From: Chaenocephalus aceratus
Lineage: Eukaryota > Chordata > Actinopteri > Perciformes > Channichthyidae
Length of the DNA: 64,000 nt
Assembly: GCA_023974075.1 (NCBI GenBank)
Contig: JAMFTG010000340.1
Span: 1 to 64,000, forward strand
Direction: 5' to 3'
The notes below the pieces were generated by a model, which did no database searches, was not told where the DNA came from, and saw only the letters and a program-made list of their open reading frames with translations. This document shows positions 8,759 through 20,916 of the stretch, piece after piece. Numbering within the stretch: position 1 is the stretch's first letter; every line of letters starts with the position of its first letter. Position numbers and translations under genes: made by a program.

Positions 8759-11700
8759 CCTGTACTTTCTACTTCTCACATGTTTGAACTCAAATACCTG
8801 TACTTTCTACTTCTCTCATGTTGAACTCAAATACCTGTACTTTCTACTTCTCACATGTTGAACTCAAATACCTGTACTTTCTACTTCTTACATGTTGAAC
8901 CCAAATACCTGTACTTTCTACTTCTCACATGTTGAACTCAAATACCTGTACTTTCTACTTCTCACATGTTGAACCCAAATACCTGTACTTTCTACTTCTC
9001 ACATGTTGAACTCAAATACCTGTACTTTCTACTTCTTACATGTTGAACTCAAATACCTGTACTTTCTACTTCTTACATGTTGAACCCAAATACCTGTACT
9101 TTCTACTTCTCACATGTTGAACTCAAATACCTGTACTTTCTACTTCTTACATGTTGAACTCAAATACCTGTACTTTCTACTTCTTACATGTTGAACCCAA
9201 ATACCTGTACTTTCTACTTCTTACATGTTGAAACCCAAATACCTGTACTTTCTACTTCTCACATGTTGAACTCAAATACCTGTACTTTTCTACTTCTTAC
9301 ATGTTGACCCAAATACCTGTACTTTCTACTTCTCACATGTTGAACTCAAATACCTGTACTTTCTACTTCTTACATGTTGAACTCAAATACATGTACTTTC
9401 TACTTCTTACATGTGAACCCAAATACCTGTACTTTCTACTTCTCACATGTTGAACTCAAATACCTTGTACTTTCTACTTCTTACATGTTGAACTCAAATA
9501 CCTGTACTTTCTACTCTTACATGTTGAACCAAATACCTGTACTTTCTACTTCTTACATGTTGAACCCAAATACCTGTACTTTCTACTTCTTACATGTTGA
9601 ACCCAAACACCTGTACTTTCTACTTCTTACATGTTGAACCCAAATACCTGTACTTTCTACTTCTCACATGTTGAACCCAAATACCTGTACTTTCTACTTC
9701 TCACATGTTGAACCCAAATACTGTACTTTCTAACTTCTCACATGTTGACCCAATACCTGTACTTCTACTTCTCACATGTTGAACACAAAATACCTGTACT
9801 TTCTACTTCTTACATGTGAACTCAAATACCTGTACTTTCTACTTCTCACATGTTGAACCCAAAATACCTGTACTTCTTACTTCTCACATGTTGAACTCAA
9901 ATACCTGTACTTTCTACTTCTTACATGTTGAACTCAAATACCTGTACTTTCTACTTCTTACATGTTGAACTCAAATACCTGTTACTTTCTACTTCTTACA
10001 TGTTGAACCCAAATACCTGTACTTTCTACTTCTTACATGTTGAACCCAAATACCTGTACTTTCTACTTCTCACATGTTGAACTCAAATACCTGTACTTTC
10101 TACTTCTCACATGTTGAACCCAAATACCTGTACTTTCTACTCTCAAATGTTGAACTCAAATACCTGTACTTTCTACTTCTTCACATGTTGAACTCAAATA
10201 CCTGTACTTTCTACTTCTCTCATGTTGAACCCAAATACCTGTACTTTCTACTTCTCACATGTTGAACTCAAATACCTGTACTTTCTACTTCTCACATGTT
10301 GAACCCAAATACCTGTACTTTCTACTTCTCACATGTTGAACTCAAATACCTGTACTTTCTACTTCTCACATGTTGAACTCAAATACCTGGACTTTCTACT
10401 TCTCTCATGTTGAACCCAAATACCTGTACTTTCTACTTCTCACATGTTGAACTCAAATACCTGTACTTTCTACTTCTCACATGTTGAACTCAAATACCTG
10501 TACTTTCTACTTCTCACATGTTGAACCCAAATACCTGTACTTTCTACTTCTCACATGTTGAACTCAAATACCTGTACTTTTCTACTTCTCACATGTTGAA
10601 CCCAAATACCTGTACTTTCTACTTCTTACATGTTGAACTCAAACACCTGTACTTTCTACTTCTTACATGTTGAACCCAAATACCTGTACTTTCTACTTCT
10701 CACATGTTGAACTCAAATACCTGTACTTTCTACTTCTCTCATGTTGAACCCAAATACCTGTACTTTCTACTTCTCACATGTTGAACTCAAATACCTGTAC
10801 TTTCTACTTCTCACATGTTGAACCCAAATACCTGTACTTTCTACTTCTCACATGTTGAACTCAAATACCTGTACTTTCTACTTCTCACATGTTGAACTCA
10901 AATACCTGTACTTTCTACTTCTCACATGTTGAAACCCAAATACCTGTACTTTCTACTTCTCAAATGTTGAACTCAAATACCTGTACTTTCTACTTCTCAC
11001 ATGTTGAACTCAAATACCTGTACTTTCTACTTCTCTCATGTTGAACCCAAATACCTGTACTTTCTACTTCTCACATGTTGAACTCAAATACCTGTACTTT
11101 CTACTTCTCACATGTTGAACCCAAATACCTGTACTTTCTACTTCTCACATGTTGAACTCAAATACCTGTACTTTCTACTTCTCACATGTTGAACTCAAAT
11201 ACCTGGACTTTCTACTTCTCTCATGTTGAACCCAAATACCTGTACTTTCTACTTCTCACATGTTGAACTCAAATACCTGTACTTTCTACTTCTCACATGT
11301 TGAACTCAAATACCTGTACTTTCTACTTCTCACATGTTGAACCCAAATACCTGTACTTTCTACTTCTCACATGTTGAACTCAAATACCTGTACTTTCTAC
11401 TTCTCACATGTTGAACCCAAATACCTGTACTTTCTACTTCTTACATGTTGAACTCAAACACCTGTACTTTCTACTTCTTACATGTTGAACCCAAATACCT
11501 GTACTTTCTACTTCTCACATGTTGAACTCAAATACCTGTACTTTCTACTTCTCTCATGTTGAACCCAAATACCTGTACTTTCTACTTCTCACATGTTGAA
11601 CTCAAATACCTGTACTTTCTACTTCTCACATGTTGAACCCAAATACCTGTACTTTCTACTTCTCACATGTTGAACTCAAATACCTGTACTTTCTACTTCT

Positions 11701-14075
11701 CTCATGTTGAACCCAAATACCTGTACTTTCTACTTCTCACATGTTGAACTCAAATACCTGTACTTTCTACTTCTCACATGTTGAACCCAAATACCTGTAC
11801 TTTCTACTTCTCAAATGTTGAACTCAAATACCTGTACTTTCTACTTCTCACATGTTGAACTCAAATACCTGTACTTTCTACTTCTCTCATGTTGAACCCA
11901 AATACCTGTACTTTCTACTTCTCACATGTTGAACTCAAATACCTGTACTTTCTACTTCTCACATGTTGAACCCAAATACCTGTACTTTCTACTTCTCACA
12001 TGTTGAACTCAAATACCTGTACTTTCTACTTCTCACATGTTGAACCCAAATACCTGTACTTTCTACTTCTTACATGTTGAACTCAAATACCTGTACTTTC
12101 TACTTCTTACATGTTGAACTCAAATACCTGTACTTTCTACTTCTTACATGTTGAACTCAAATACCTGTACTTTCTACTTCTCTCATGTTGAACTCAAATA
12201 CCTGTACTTTCTACTTCTCACATGTTGAACCCACATACCTGTACTTTCTACTTCTCACATGTTGAACCCAAATACCTGTACTTTCTACTTCTTACATGTT
12301 GAACTCAAATACCTGTACTTTCTACTTCTTACATGTTGAACACAAATACCTGGACTTTCTACTTCTCTCATGTTGAACCCAAATACCTGTACTTTCTACT
12401 TCTCACATGTTGAACTCAAATACCTGTACTTTCTACTTCTCACATGTTGAACTCAAATACCTGTACTTTCTACTTCTCACATGTTGAACCCAAATACCTG
12501 TACTTTCTACTTCTCACATGTTGAACTCAAATACCTGTACTTTCTACTTCTCACATGTTGAACCCAAATACCTGTACTTTCTACTTCTCAAATGTTGAAC
12601 TCAAATACCTGTACTTTCTACTTCTCACATGTTGAACTCAAATACCTGTACTTTCTACTTCTCTCATGTTGAACCCAAATACCTGTACTTTCTACTTCTC
12701 ACATGTTGAACTCAAATACCTGTACTTTCTACTTCTCACATGTTGAACCCAAATACCTGTACTTTCTACTTCTCACATGTTGAACTCAAATACCTGTACT
12801 TTCTACTTCTCACATGTTGAACTCAAATACCTGGACTTTCTACTTCTCTCATGTTGAACCCAAATACCTGTACTTTCTACTTCTCACATGTTGAACTCAA
12901 ATACCTGTACTTTCTACTTCTCACATGTTGAACTCAAATACCTGTACTTTCTACTTCTCACATGTTGAACCCAAATACCTGTACTTTCTACTTCTCACAT
13001 GTTGAACTCAAATACCTGTACTTTCTACTTCTCACATGTTGAACCCAAATACCTGTACTTTCTACTTCTTACATGTTGAAACTCAAACACCTGTACTTTC
13101 TACTTCTTACATGTTGAACCCAAATACCTGTACTTTCTACTTCTCACATGTTGAACTCAAATACCTGTACTTTCTACTTCTCTCATGTTGAACCCAAATA
13201 CCTGTACTTTCTACTTCTCACATGTTGAACTCAAATACCTGTACTTTCTACTTCTCACATGTTGAACCCAAATACCTGTACTTTCTACTTCTCACATGTT
13301 GAACTCAAATACCTGTACTTTCTACTTCTCTCATGTTGAACCCAAATACCTGTACTTTCTACTTCTCACATGTTGAACTCAAATACCTGTACTTTCTACT
13401 TCTCACATGTTGAACCCAAATACCTGTACTTTCTACTTCTCAAATGTTGAACTCAAATACCTGTACTTTCTACTTCTCACATGTTGAACTCAAATACCTG
13501 TACTTTCTACTTCTCTCATGTTGAACCCCAAATACCTGTACTTTCTACTTCTCACATGTTGAACTCAAATACCTGTACTTTCTACTTCTCACATGTTGAA
13601 CCCAAATACCTGTACTTCTACTTCTCACATGTTGAACTCAAATACCTGTACTTTCTTACTTCTCACATGTTGAACCCAAATACCTGTACTTTCTACTCTT
13701 ACATGTTGACTCAAATACCTGTACTTTCTACTTCTTACATGTTGAACTCAAATACCTGTACTTTCTACTTCTTACATGTTGAACTCAAATACCTGTACTT
13801 TCTACTTCTCTCATGTTGAACTCAAATACCTGTACTTTCTACTTCTCACATGTTGAACCCACATACCTGTACTTTCTACTTCTCACATGTTGAACCCAAA
13901 TACCTGTACTTTCTACTTCTTACATGTTGAACTCAAATACCTGTACTTTCTACTTCTTACATGTTGAACACAAATACCTGTACTTTCTACTTCTTACATG
14001 TTGAACTCAAATACCTGTACTTTCTACTTCTTACATGTTGAACTCAAATACCTGTACTTCTACTTCTCTCATGTT
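8759..14075. repeat. 37-bp minisatellite array, about 143 units
   Basis: The unit is CACATGTTGAACTCAAAT followed by ACCTGTACTTTCTACTTCT (37 bp). Three variable sites recur: CACATG/TACATG/TCATG, AACTC/AACCC, and rarer CAAATG, AAACAC and CTGGAC. Rare variants recur at multiples of 37 (CAAATGTTGA at 10144, 10961, 11812, 12589, 13441), which shows a higher-order period of 21-23 units. Many one-base slips cluster at 9230-9880 and 13520-13720. Peptides read through it are artefacts. Confidence 0.97.
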
Positions 14076-14500
14076 CCAAACAGCTGGTTCCTTTAGTCTG
14101 AATGTGTGTTGGTGCGTGATCATTATTCTTTAGAGTCACTGCGTGCCTATTGGTTGGAACACGATCCGTGTATCCATCACTTCCTGGTCTTCTCTAAAGA
14201 AGAGGGACCAATGGAAACGTTGTCATGTTGCCGTTGTTCAGCATGGAAACATTCATTAGCTAACAATGACATTATTGTTCTGTTAATAGGGAGGTCAGGT
14301 ACTCTTTAAAGCAGCTGCTAGCTATGGGTACTTTCTACTGAAGGACACTTCAAAGCCTCTTTACTTTTACTTGAGTAAAGAAGTTTAGTCAGTACTTCTA
14401 CTTTCACCAGAGTATTTTTAAACACGAGTATCTGTACTTCTGCTCGAGTAAAGGAGGTGTGCACTTTTGCCATCTCTGCTGAGTGGAACATCTGTCCTTT
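14076..14500. mobile_element. DNA-transposon remnant flanking the minisatellite
   Basis: Sequence such as TTTTACTTGAGTAAAG, TACTTCTACTTTCACCAGAG and CTGCTCGAGTAAAGG resembles a common fish nonautonomous hAT-type element (compare 62642-62969). The array enters it directly at CTCTCATGTTC, so the 37-bp unit probably arose from the element's own interior. Its ends are not cleanly defined. Confidence 0.45.
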
Positions 14501-14894
14501 TAATAAACAACCAAAACAAAAAGTCATAAAGCCCACTAGGAACTCTTTAAATAGAAGTTCGCTGTGGAGGAAATTCTTAAGAGAAAGTGATAAATGAGTC
14601 ATGGACAAAGTTAGTCTTTTGTTATGTTTAATAAATTAATTGAGAAAGTCAATAAACAAGATAAATGGATCTGAAATGCAGGAACAGGAATTCATGAGAG
14701 GAAACAGCTGGTCTTACATCTCATCTCAAACCATTACGCCCCCAGTCTTTAACCGCCTGAATTGTTCAATCAGAGTATTAGACTATATGTTTTAAACGAT
14801 TATACGATCATTTTGACACGACACTGTTTTAATATTATTCTACCGAGTCTGGAATTGATTCGGTAATAGTTTGAACTCTTGTTTTATTTTCCAG

Positions 14895-15014
14895 ATAACC
14901 ACGACATCATCTCGATGAAGATGTACCAGCTGATGGTGGAACACACGCCCGAAGAAGAGATTGAGGACTGGACCAAAATAGAGCTGAGCGTCAGCCTCCT
15001 GAAGTCCCCCAAAG
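14895..15014 (+). CDS. Orphan exon candidate, unrecognised
   Basis: A 120-base open segment between a good acceptor (TTTTATTTTCCAG) and a donor (AAAG/GTAGAG), phase 1 at both ends. It encodes NHDIISMKMYQLMVEHTPEE followed by EIEDWTKIELSVSLLKSPK. It is acidic and amphipathic, with no domain I recognise. The symmetric 1-1 phase would fit downstream of the Fc-receptor-like exons, which are also phase 1, but nothing else ties it to that gene. The 57-bp satellite starts within 10 bases of its donor. Confidence 0.4.
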
Positions 15015-15020
15015 GTAGAG

Positions 15021-18000
15021 CAGAGGACTCTTTAAAGTAGAGACACTACATACTGACATACACCTGAACATCAGCAGGAGAGGACTCTTTAAAGTAGAGA
15101 CACCACATACTGATATACACCTGAACATCAGCAGGAGAGGACTCTTTAAAGTAGAGACGCTACATACTGAGATACACCTGAACATCAGCAGGAGAGGACT
15201 CTTTAAGTAGAGACACCACATACTGATATACACCTGAACATCAACAGGAGAGGACTCTTTAAAGTAGAGACACTACATACTGATATACACCTGAACATCA
15301 GCAGGAGAGGACTCTTTAAAGTAGAGACACTACATACTGACATACACCTGAACATCAGCAGGAGAGGACTCTTTAAAGTAGAGACACTACATACTGATAT
15401 ACACCTGAACATCAGCAGGAGAGGACTCTTTAAAGTAGAGACACATACTGATATACACCTGAACATCAGCAGGAGAGGACTCTTTAAAGTAGAGACACTA
15501 CATACTGATATACACCTGAACATCAACAGGAGAGGACTCTTTAAAGTAGAGACACTACATACTGATATACACCTGAACATCAGCAGGAGAGGACTCTTTA
15601 AAGTAGAGACACTACATACTGATATACACCTGAACATCAGCAGGAGAGGACTCTTTAAAGTAGAGACACTCCATACTGTGATACACCTGGACATCAGCAG
15701 GAGAGGACTCTTTAAAGTAGAGACACTGCATACTGATATACACCCTGAACATCAGCAGGAGAGGACTCTTTAAAGTAGAGACACTACATACTGATATACA
15801 CCTGAACATCAGCAGGAGAGGACTCTTTAAAGTAGAGACACTACATACTGATATACACCTGAACATCAACAGAGAGGACTCTTTAAAGTAGAGACACTAC
15901 ATACTGATATACACCTGAACATCAGCAGGAGAGGACTCTTAAAGTAGAGACACTACATACTGACATACACCTGAACATCAGCAGGAGAGGACTCTTTAAA
16001 GTAGAGACACTACATACTGATATACACCTGAACATCAGCAGGAGAGGACTCTTTAAAGTAGAGACACATACTGATATACACCTGAACATCAGCAGGAGAG
16101 GACTCTTTAAAGTAGAGACACTACATACTGATATACACCTGAACATCAACAGGAGAGGACTCTTTAAAGTAGAGACACTACATACTGATATACACCTGAA
16201 CATCAGCAGGAGAGGACTCTTTAAAGTAGAGACCACTACATACTGATATACACCTGAACATCAGCAGGAGAGGACTCTTTAAAGTAGAGACACTCCATAC
16301 TGTGATACACCTGGACATCAGCAGGAGAGGACTCTTTAAAGTAGAGACACTGCATACTGATATACACCTGAACATCAGCAGGAGAGGACTCTTTAAGTAG
16401 AGACACCACACACTGATATACACCTGAACATCAGCAGGAGAGGACTCTTTAAGTAGAGACACTACACACTGATATACACCTGAACATCAGCAGGAGAGGA
16501 CTCTTTAAAGTAGAGACACTACATACTGATATACACCTGAACATCAGCAGGAGAGGACTCTTTAAAGTAGAGACACTACATACTGATATACACCTGAACA
16601 TCAGCAGGAGAGGACTCTTTAAAGTAGAGACAACCACATACTGATATACACCTGAACATCAGCAGGAGAGGACTCTTTAAAGTAGAGACACTACATACTG
16701 ATATACACCTGAACATCAGCAGGAGAGGACTCTTTAAAGTAGAGACACCACATACTGATATACACCTGAACATCAGCAGGAGAGGACTCTTTAAAGTAGA
16801 GACACTACATACTGATATACACCTGAACATCAGCAGGAGAGGACTCTTTAAAGTAGAGACACTACATACTGATATACACCTGAACATCAGCAGGAGAGGA
16901 CTCTTTAAAGTAGAGACACTACCTACTGATATACACCTGAACATCAGCAGGAGAGGACTCTTTAAAGTAGAGACACTACATACTGTGATACACCTGAACA
17001 TCAGCAGGAGAGGACTCTTTAAAGTAGAGACACTACCTACTGATATACACCTGAACATCAGCAGGAGAGGACTCTTTAAAGTAGAGGACACTACATACTG
17101 ATATACACCTGAACATCAGCAGGAGAGGACTCTTTAAAGTAGAGACACCACATACTGATATACACCTGAACATCAGCAGGAGAGGACTCTTTAAAGTAGA
17201 GACACTACATACTGATATACACCTGAACATCAACAGGAGAGGACTCTTTAAAGTAGAGACACTACATACTGATATACACCTCAACATCAGCAGGAGAGGA
17301 CTCTTAAAGTAGAGACACTACATACTGATATACACCTGAACATCAGCAGGAGAGGACTCTTTAAAGTAGAGACACATACTGATATACACCTGAACATCAG
17401 CAGGAGAGGACTCTTTAAAGTAGAGACACTACATACTGACATACACCTGAACATCAGCAGGAGAGGACTCTTTAAAGTAGAGACACTACATACTGATATA
17501 CACCTGAACATCAGCAGGAGAGACTCTTTAAAGTAGAGACACATACTGATATACACCTGAACATCAGCAGGAGAGGACTCTTTAAAGTAGAGACACTACA
17601 TACTGATATACACCTGAACATCAACAGGAGAGGACTCTTTAAAGTAGAGACACTACATACTGATATACACCTGAACATCAACAGGAGAGGACTCTTTAAA
17701 GTAGAGACACTGCATACTGATATACACCTGAACATCAGCAGGAGAGGACTCTTTAAAGTAGAGACACTACATACTGATATACACCTGAACATCAACAGGA
17801 GAGGACTCTTTAAAGTAGAGACCACTGCATACTGATATACACCTGAACATCAGCAGGAGAGGACTCTTTAAAGTAGAGACACCACACACTGATATACACC
17901 TGAACATCAGCAGGAGAGGACTCTTTAAAGTAGAGACACTACACACTGATATACACCTGAACATCAGCAGGAGAGGACTCTTTAAAGTAGAGACACTACA

Positions 18001-18466
18001 TACTGATATACACCTGAACATCAGCAGGAGATAACTCTTTAAAGTAGAGACACTACATACTGATATACACCTGAACATCAGCAGGAGAGGACTCTTTAAA
18101 GTAGAGACACCACACACTGATATACACCTGAACATCAGCAGGAGAGGACTCTTTAAAGTAGAGACACTACATACTGATATACACCTGAACATCAGCAGGA
18201 GAGGACTCTTTAAAGTAGAGACAACCACATACTGATAGACACCTGGACATCAGCAGGAGAGGACTCTTTAAAGTAGAGACACCACACACTGATATACACC
18301 TGAACATCAGCAGGAGAGGACTCTTTAAAGTAGAGACACTACACACTGATATACACCTGAACATCAGCAGGAGAGGACTCTTTAAAGTAGAGACACTACA
18401 CACTGATATACACCTGAACATCAGCAGGAGAGGACTCTTTAAAGTAGAGACACTACACACTGATAT
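15021..18466. repeat. 57-bp minisatellite array, about 60 units
   Basis: The unit is AGGACTCTTTAAAGTAGAGA, CACTACATACTGATATACAC and CTGAACATCAGCAGGAG in succession. Variants include CATCAACAGG, GACATACACC, ACACACTG and a 5-base-shorter form with GAGACACATACTG. It lies directly behind the orphan exon donor. A four-unit patch of the same satellite occurs at 27720-27957. Confidence 0.97.
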
Positions 18467-19071
18467 ATAATACACTGAAGCTGATACTGAGTCATTACTA
18501 TCATTTGTTGTTGTCTTTCCTTCTGTCACACTAATGAGTAAGTCTATCTATACAGAAGCAAAGCTTGCATTGCATATTAGAACTTGAATTTGGCCACTGT
18601 TAATAATAATAATAATAATAATAGATTTAATTTGTTAGCGCTTTTACAGGTGCTCAAAGACGCTTATTATAGCTGCAATATGTAAAATTGGCCCTTAGCA
18701 CACTGTTGCGTCCCGGCTCACAGAAAGTAACTTGTAACCAGTTGGAATTGGTAAATTGGAAGTTGTTTGATTAAAAAGTGCGCAGTAAAATTGGCAACAA
18801 ACAGTCAGTAACAAAAGAAAAGGCCACAGAGGCACTGGTTTAAATGAACAACAAAAGGAACTAAGGTAGACTCTTTAAATAAGAGTTTTAAACAAGTTGG
18901 CACACAAGCAACATGACTAACAAACAAATAAACAAAAGAAAACCTCACTTCTAAAGTGGGAAGAATAATAGGCTGATATAAAACACATCTCTTATACATA
19001 ATACACAGCTGCAAACACTTATAGACAGGTTAATGGGCAGATAGAAGGCGGCGGCCGTAACACACACACCA
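18467..19071. other. No recognised gene
   Basis: Contains an (AAT)n run at about 18601-18622 followed by GATTTAATTTGTTAGCGCTTT-like repetitive sequence, then AT-rich DNA. No supported coding exon. Confidence 0.45.
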
Positions 19072-19079
19072 TCGGGGAC

Positions 19080-19827
19080 CAGGGTTTCCGTTAGCCGGTA
19101 ATTACCGGTTTTTAGCTGGTAAAATTTATAAAAAACCGGTAAATTCAAAACCTGACGGTCAAAATGTCTGGTAATAATTAGGGAGGCTCCGATCGATCGG
19201 CCGCCGGTCATTATCGGCCGATATTCACTCTTAATAGTTGGATCGGTGCTCTCTATAAAGGCCGATCAGGAGAGCTGGATCTGATCGATATGGACAGAAA
19301 CGCGAGTGAAGTTTAACCGGACGCGAGAGAGAGATCAGATCAGCTGCTGAGTCTGACCGAGACACGCAGCTCTGCATGAGCACCTGAAGCCCCGCCCTCT
19401 GTTTAGCGGGCTGCAGGAGCTGCAGGAGAAACTGACGGGCTGTCAGGAGAGAGAGGGGGAAAGAGAGGATCCGTTTCTCCCGTGTTATTATTCAAAGTTG
19501 ATGTAAACTTCTGAATAATGTACGTTATCTACTACAAGTAGTTTGTTTGAATGTAATAATTATGTTGTTTGTTGTTTGTGGAATCAAATCTGAATTTTTT
19601 CGATCTGTTACGATTATAAACTGAAGCAATATAAAAATGAGCCCCGTGAACTGAGTTTTAAACTGAAGCATATCTGCTCATAGTCCGGTAAATTACCTGC
19701 TTACGGAAACTCTGCTACACAACTCTTATTATTATTGAAATATGACCGGTAAGTTTCAAATTTGTCCGGTAAAATAAATTCTGCCCGGACATTTGACCGG
19801 AGAGAAACAATCCTAGCGGAAACCCTG
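19080..19827. mobile_element. hAT-type nonautonomous element, copy 1
   Basis: Ends CAGGGTTTCCGTTAG and CTAGCGGAAACCCTG are inverted repeats. A perfect 8-bp target duplication TCGGGGAC flanks it (19072-19079 and 19828-19835), diagnostic of hAT transposition. Subterminal ACCGGTAA motifs are repeated. No transposase. The inverted copy is at 32061-32813. Confidence 0.95.
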
Positions 19828-19958
19828 TCGGGGACGTGTTGCCTATGCTGTTAAGTATTTTATTTTGGTGAGTCTGTCGCCAGCCAGTATTGCTAGAATA
19901 TAAACCTTTATTAATTGACCAACAGCTTTGGTCCAGGTTTACATCCTATCAGCTACTG

Positions 19959-20640
19959 CAGCGGTTCCCAACCTGTGGGTCGCGGTCCGCGGACCACTAG
20001 GGGCATTGCAAGTGGGCCGCCAAATAATTTCCTTTTTTTCATTTTAATGAATGAATACATTTTATTTTTACAGGCTAAAGACACGAACATAACAGGAGAA
20101 ATAAAGATACAGTCAGTAGGATCCCTTCAACATTTCACAAACAAAAGTTGGTTGACAACCAAATACCACCAAAAACACAACATGGAATAGTTATAGTTCC
20201 TTTGATCCCACTCTTCCTTAGAGCTAATTATTTCCCATTTGCGTGTTGAGCCGTCCTTTTTTTTGTGGCAATAATTTTTTACAAAAGAAATTGTATTTGT
20301 AATCTACTCTTCAAACACCTTAAATTAAGATTACTCCTTGATTGACTTTAAAAAAAATATGTATTTTAGCCAGAAGAATAGTTGTATTTATTAACTGTGT
20401 GCAGTCTTCATCTAAAAGCCAAAATAAAAATATTAAAACATTTTCATTATTAAGATTTATTTTAATTTTAAACTCCTTTCCTTTCTCTTTCTTGATCCTC
20501 CTTAGCAACGGTCATTACAGTCCTTAGCAACGGTCTGTTCTACTGGATTTACAAAGTGTCACATGTTGTGAATTGTTCTGAACTTTATTTAGCCTCCGTA
20601 TTGTTTATGGTTGAATATGGGTGGGCCGTTAAACTATTAA
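19959..20640. mobile_element. Possible hAT-like fragment and AT-rich spacer
   Basis: Starts CAGCGGTTCCCAACCTGTGG, a terminus common among hAT-derived repeats. I find no matching right end or duplication. The rest, up to the CFAP58-like gene, is AT-rich without a supported gene. Confidence 0.35.
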
Positions 20641-20916
20641 CTATAATAACTTTAATCTAAAACTGAACTAAAACCAATTTAACTAGCCTAACTAAAAATT
20701 AACTGAAATAAGAAAACACGTTTTAAATTAATCAAAGGAAACTTAACACACTATATAAACATCCTAAAAATTTACTAAAACTATCAATTAAAACTTATCT
20801 TAACTCATTGAAAATGTAGTAACTTACTATAAACTATTAATAACGTTAACCTAAAACTTAACTAAAACTAATTTAACTAGCTAACACTGAAAACTAAAAC
20901 GTTGTGCCCGCTGCTC

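Noticed and set aside
8759..18466. CRISPR-like regular arrays
   Set aside because: The units are contiguous tandem repeats with no unique spacers, in a eukaryotic genome; they are minisatellites.
14991..18529. Long minus-strand frames with repeated [11 protein letters not shown] peptides
   Set aside because: 57 is a multiple of 3, so any stop-free frame of the satellite stays open; no splice or start context.
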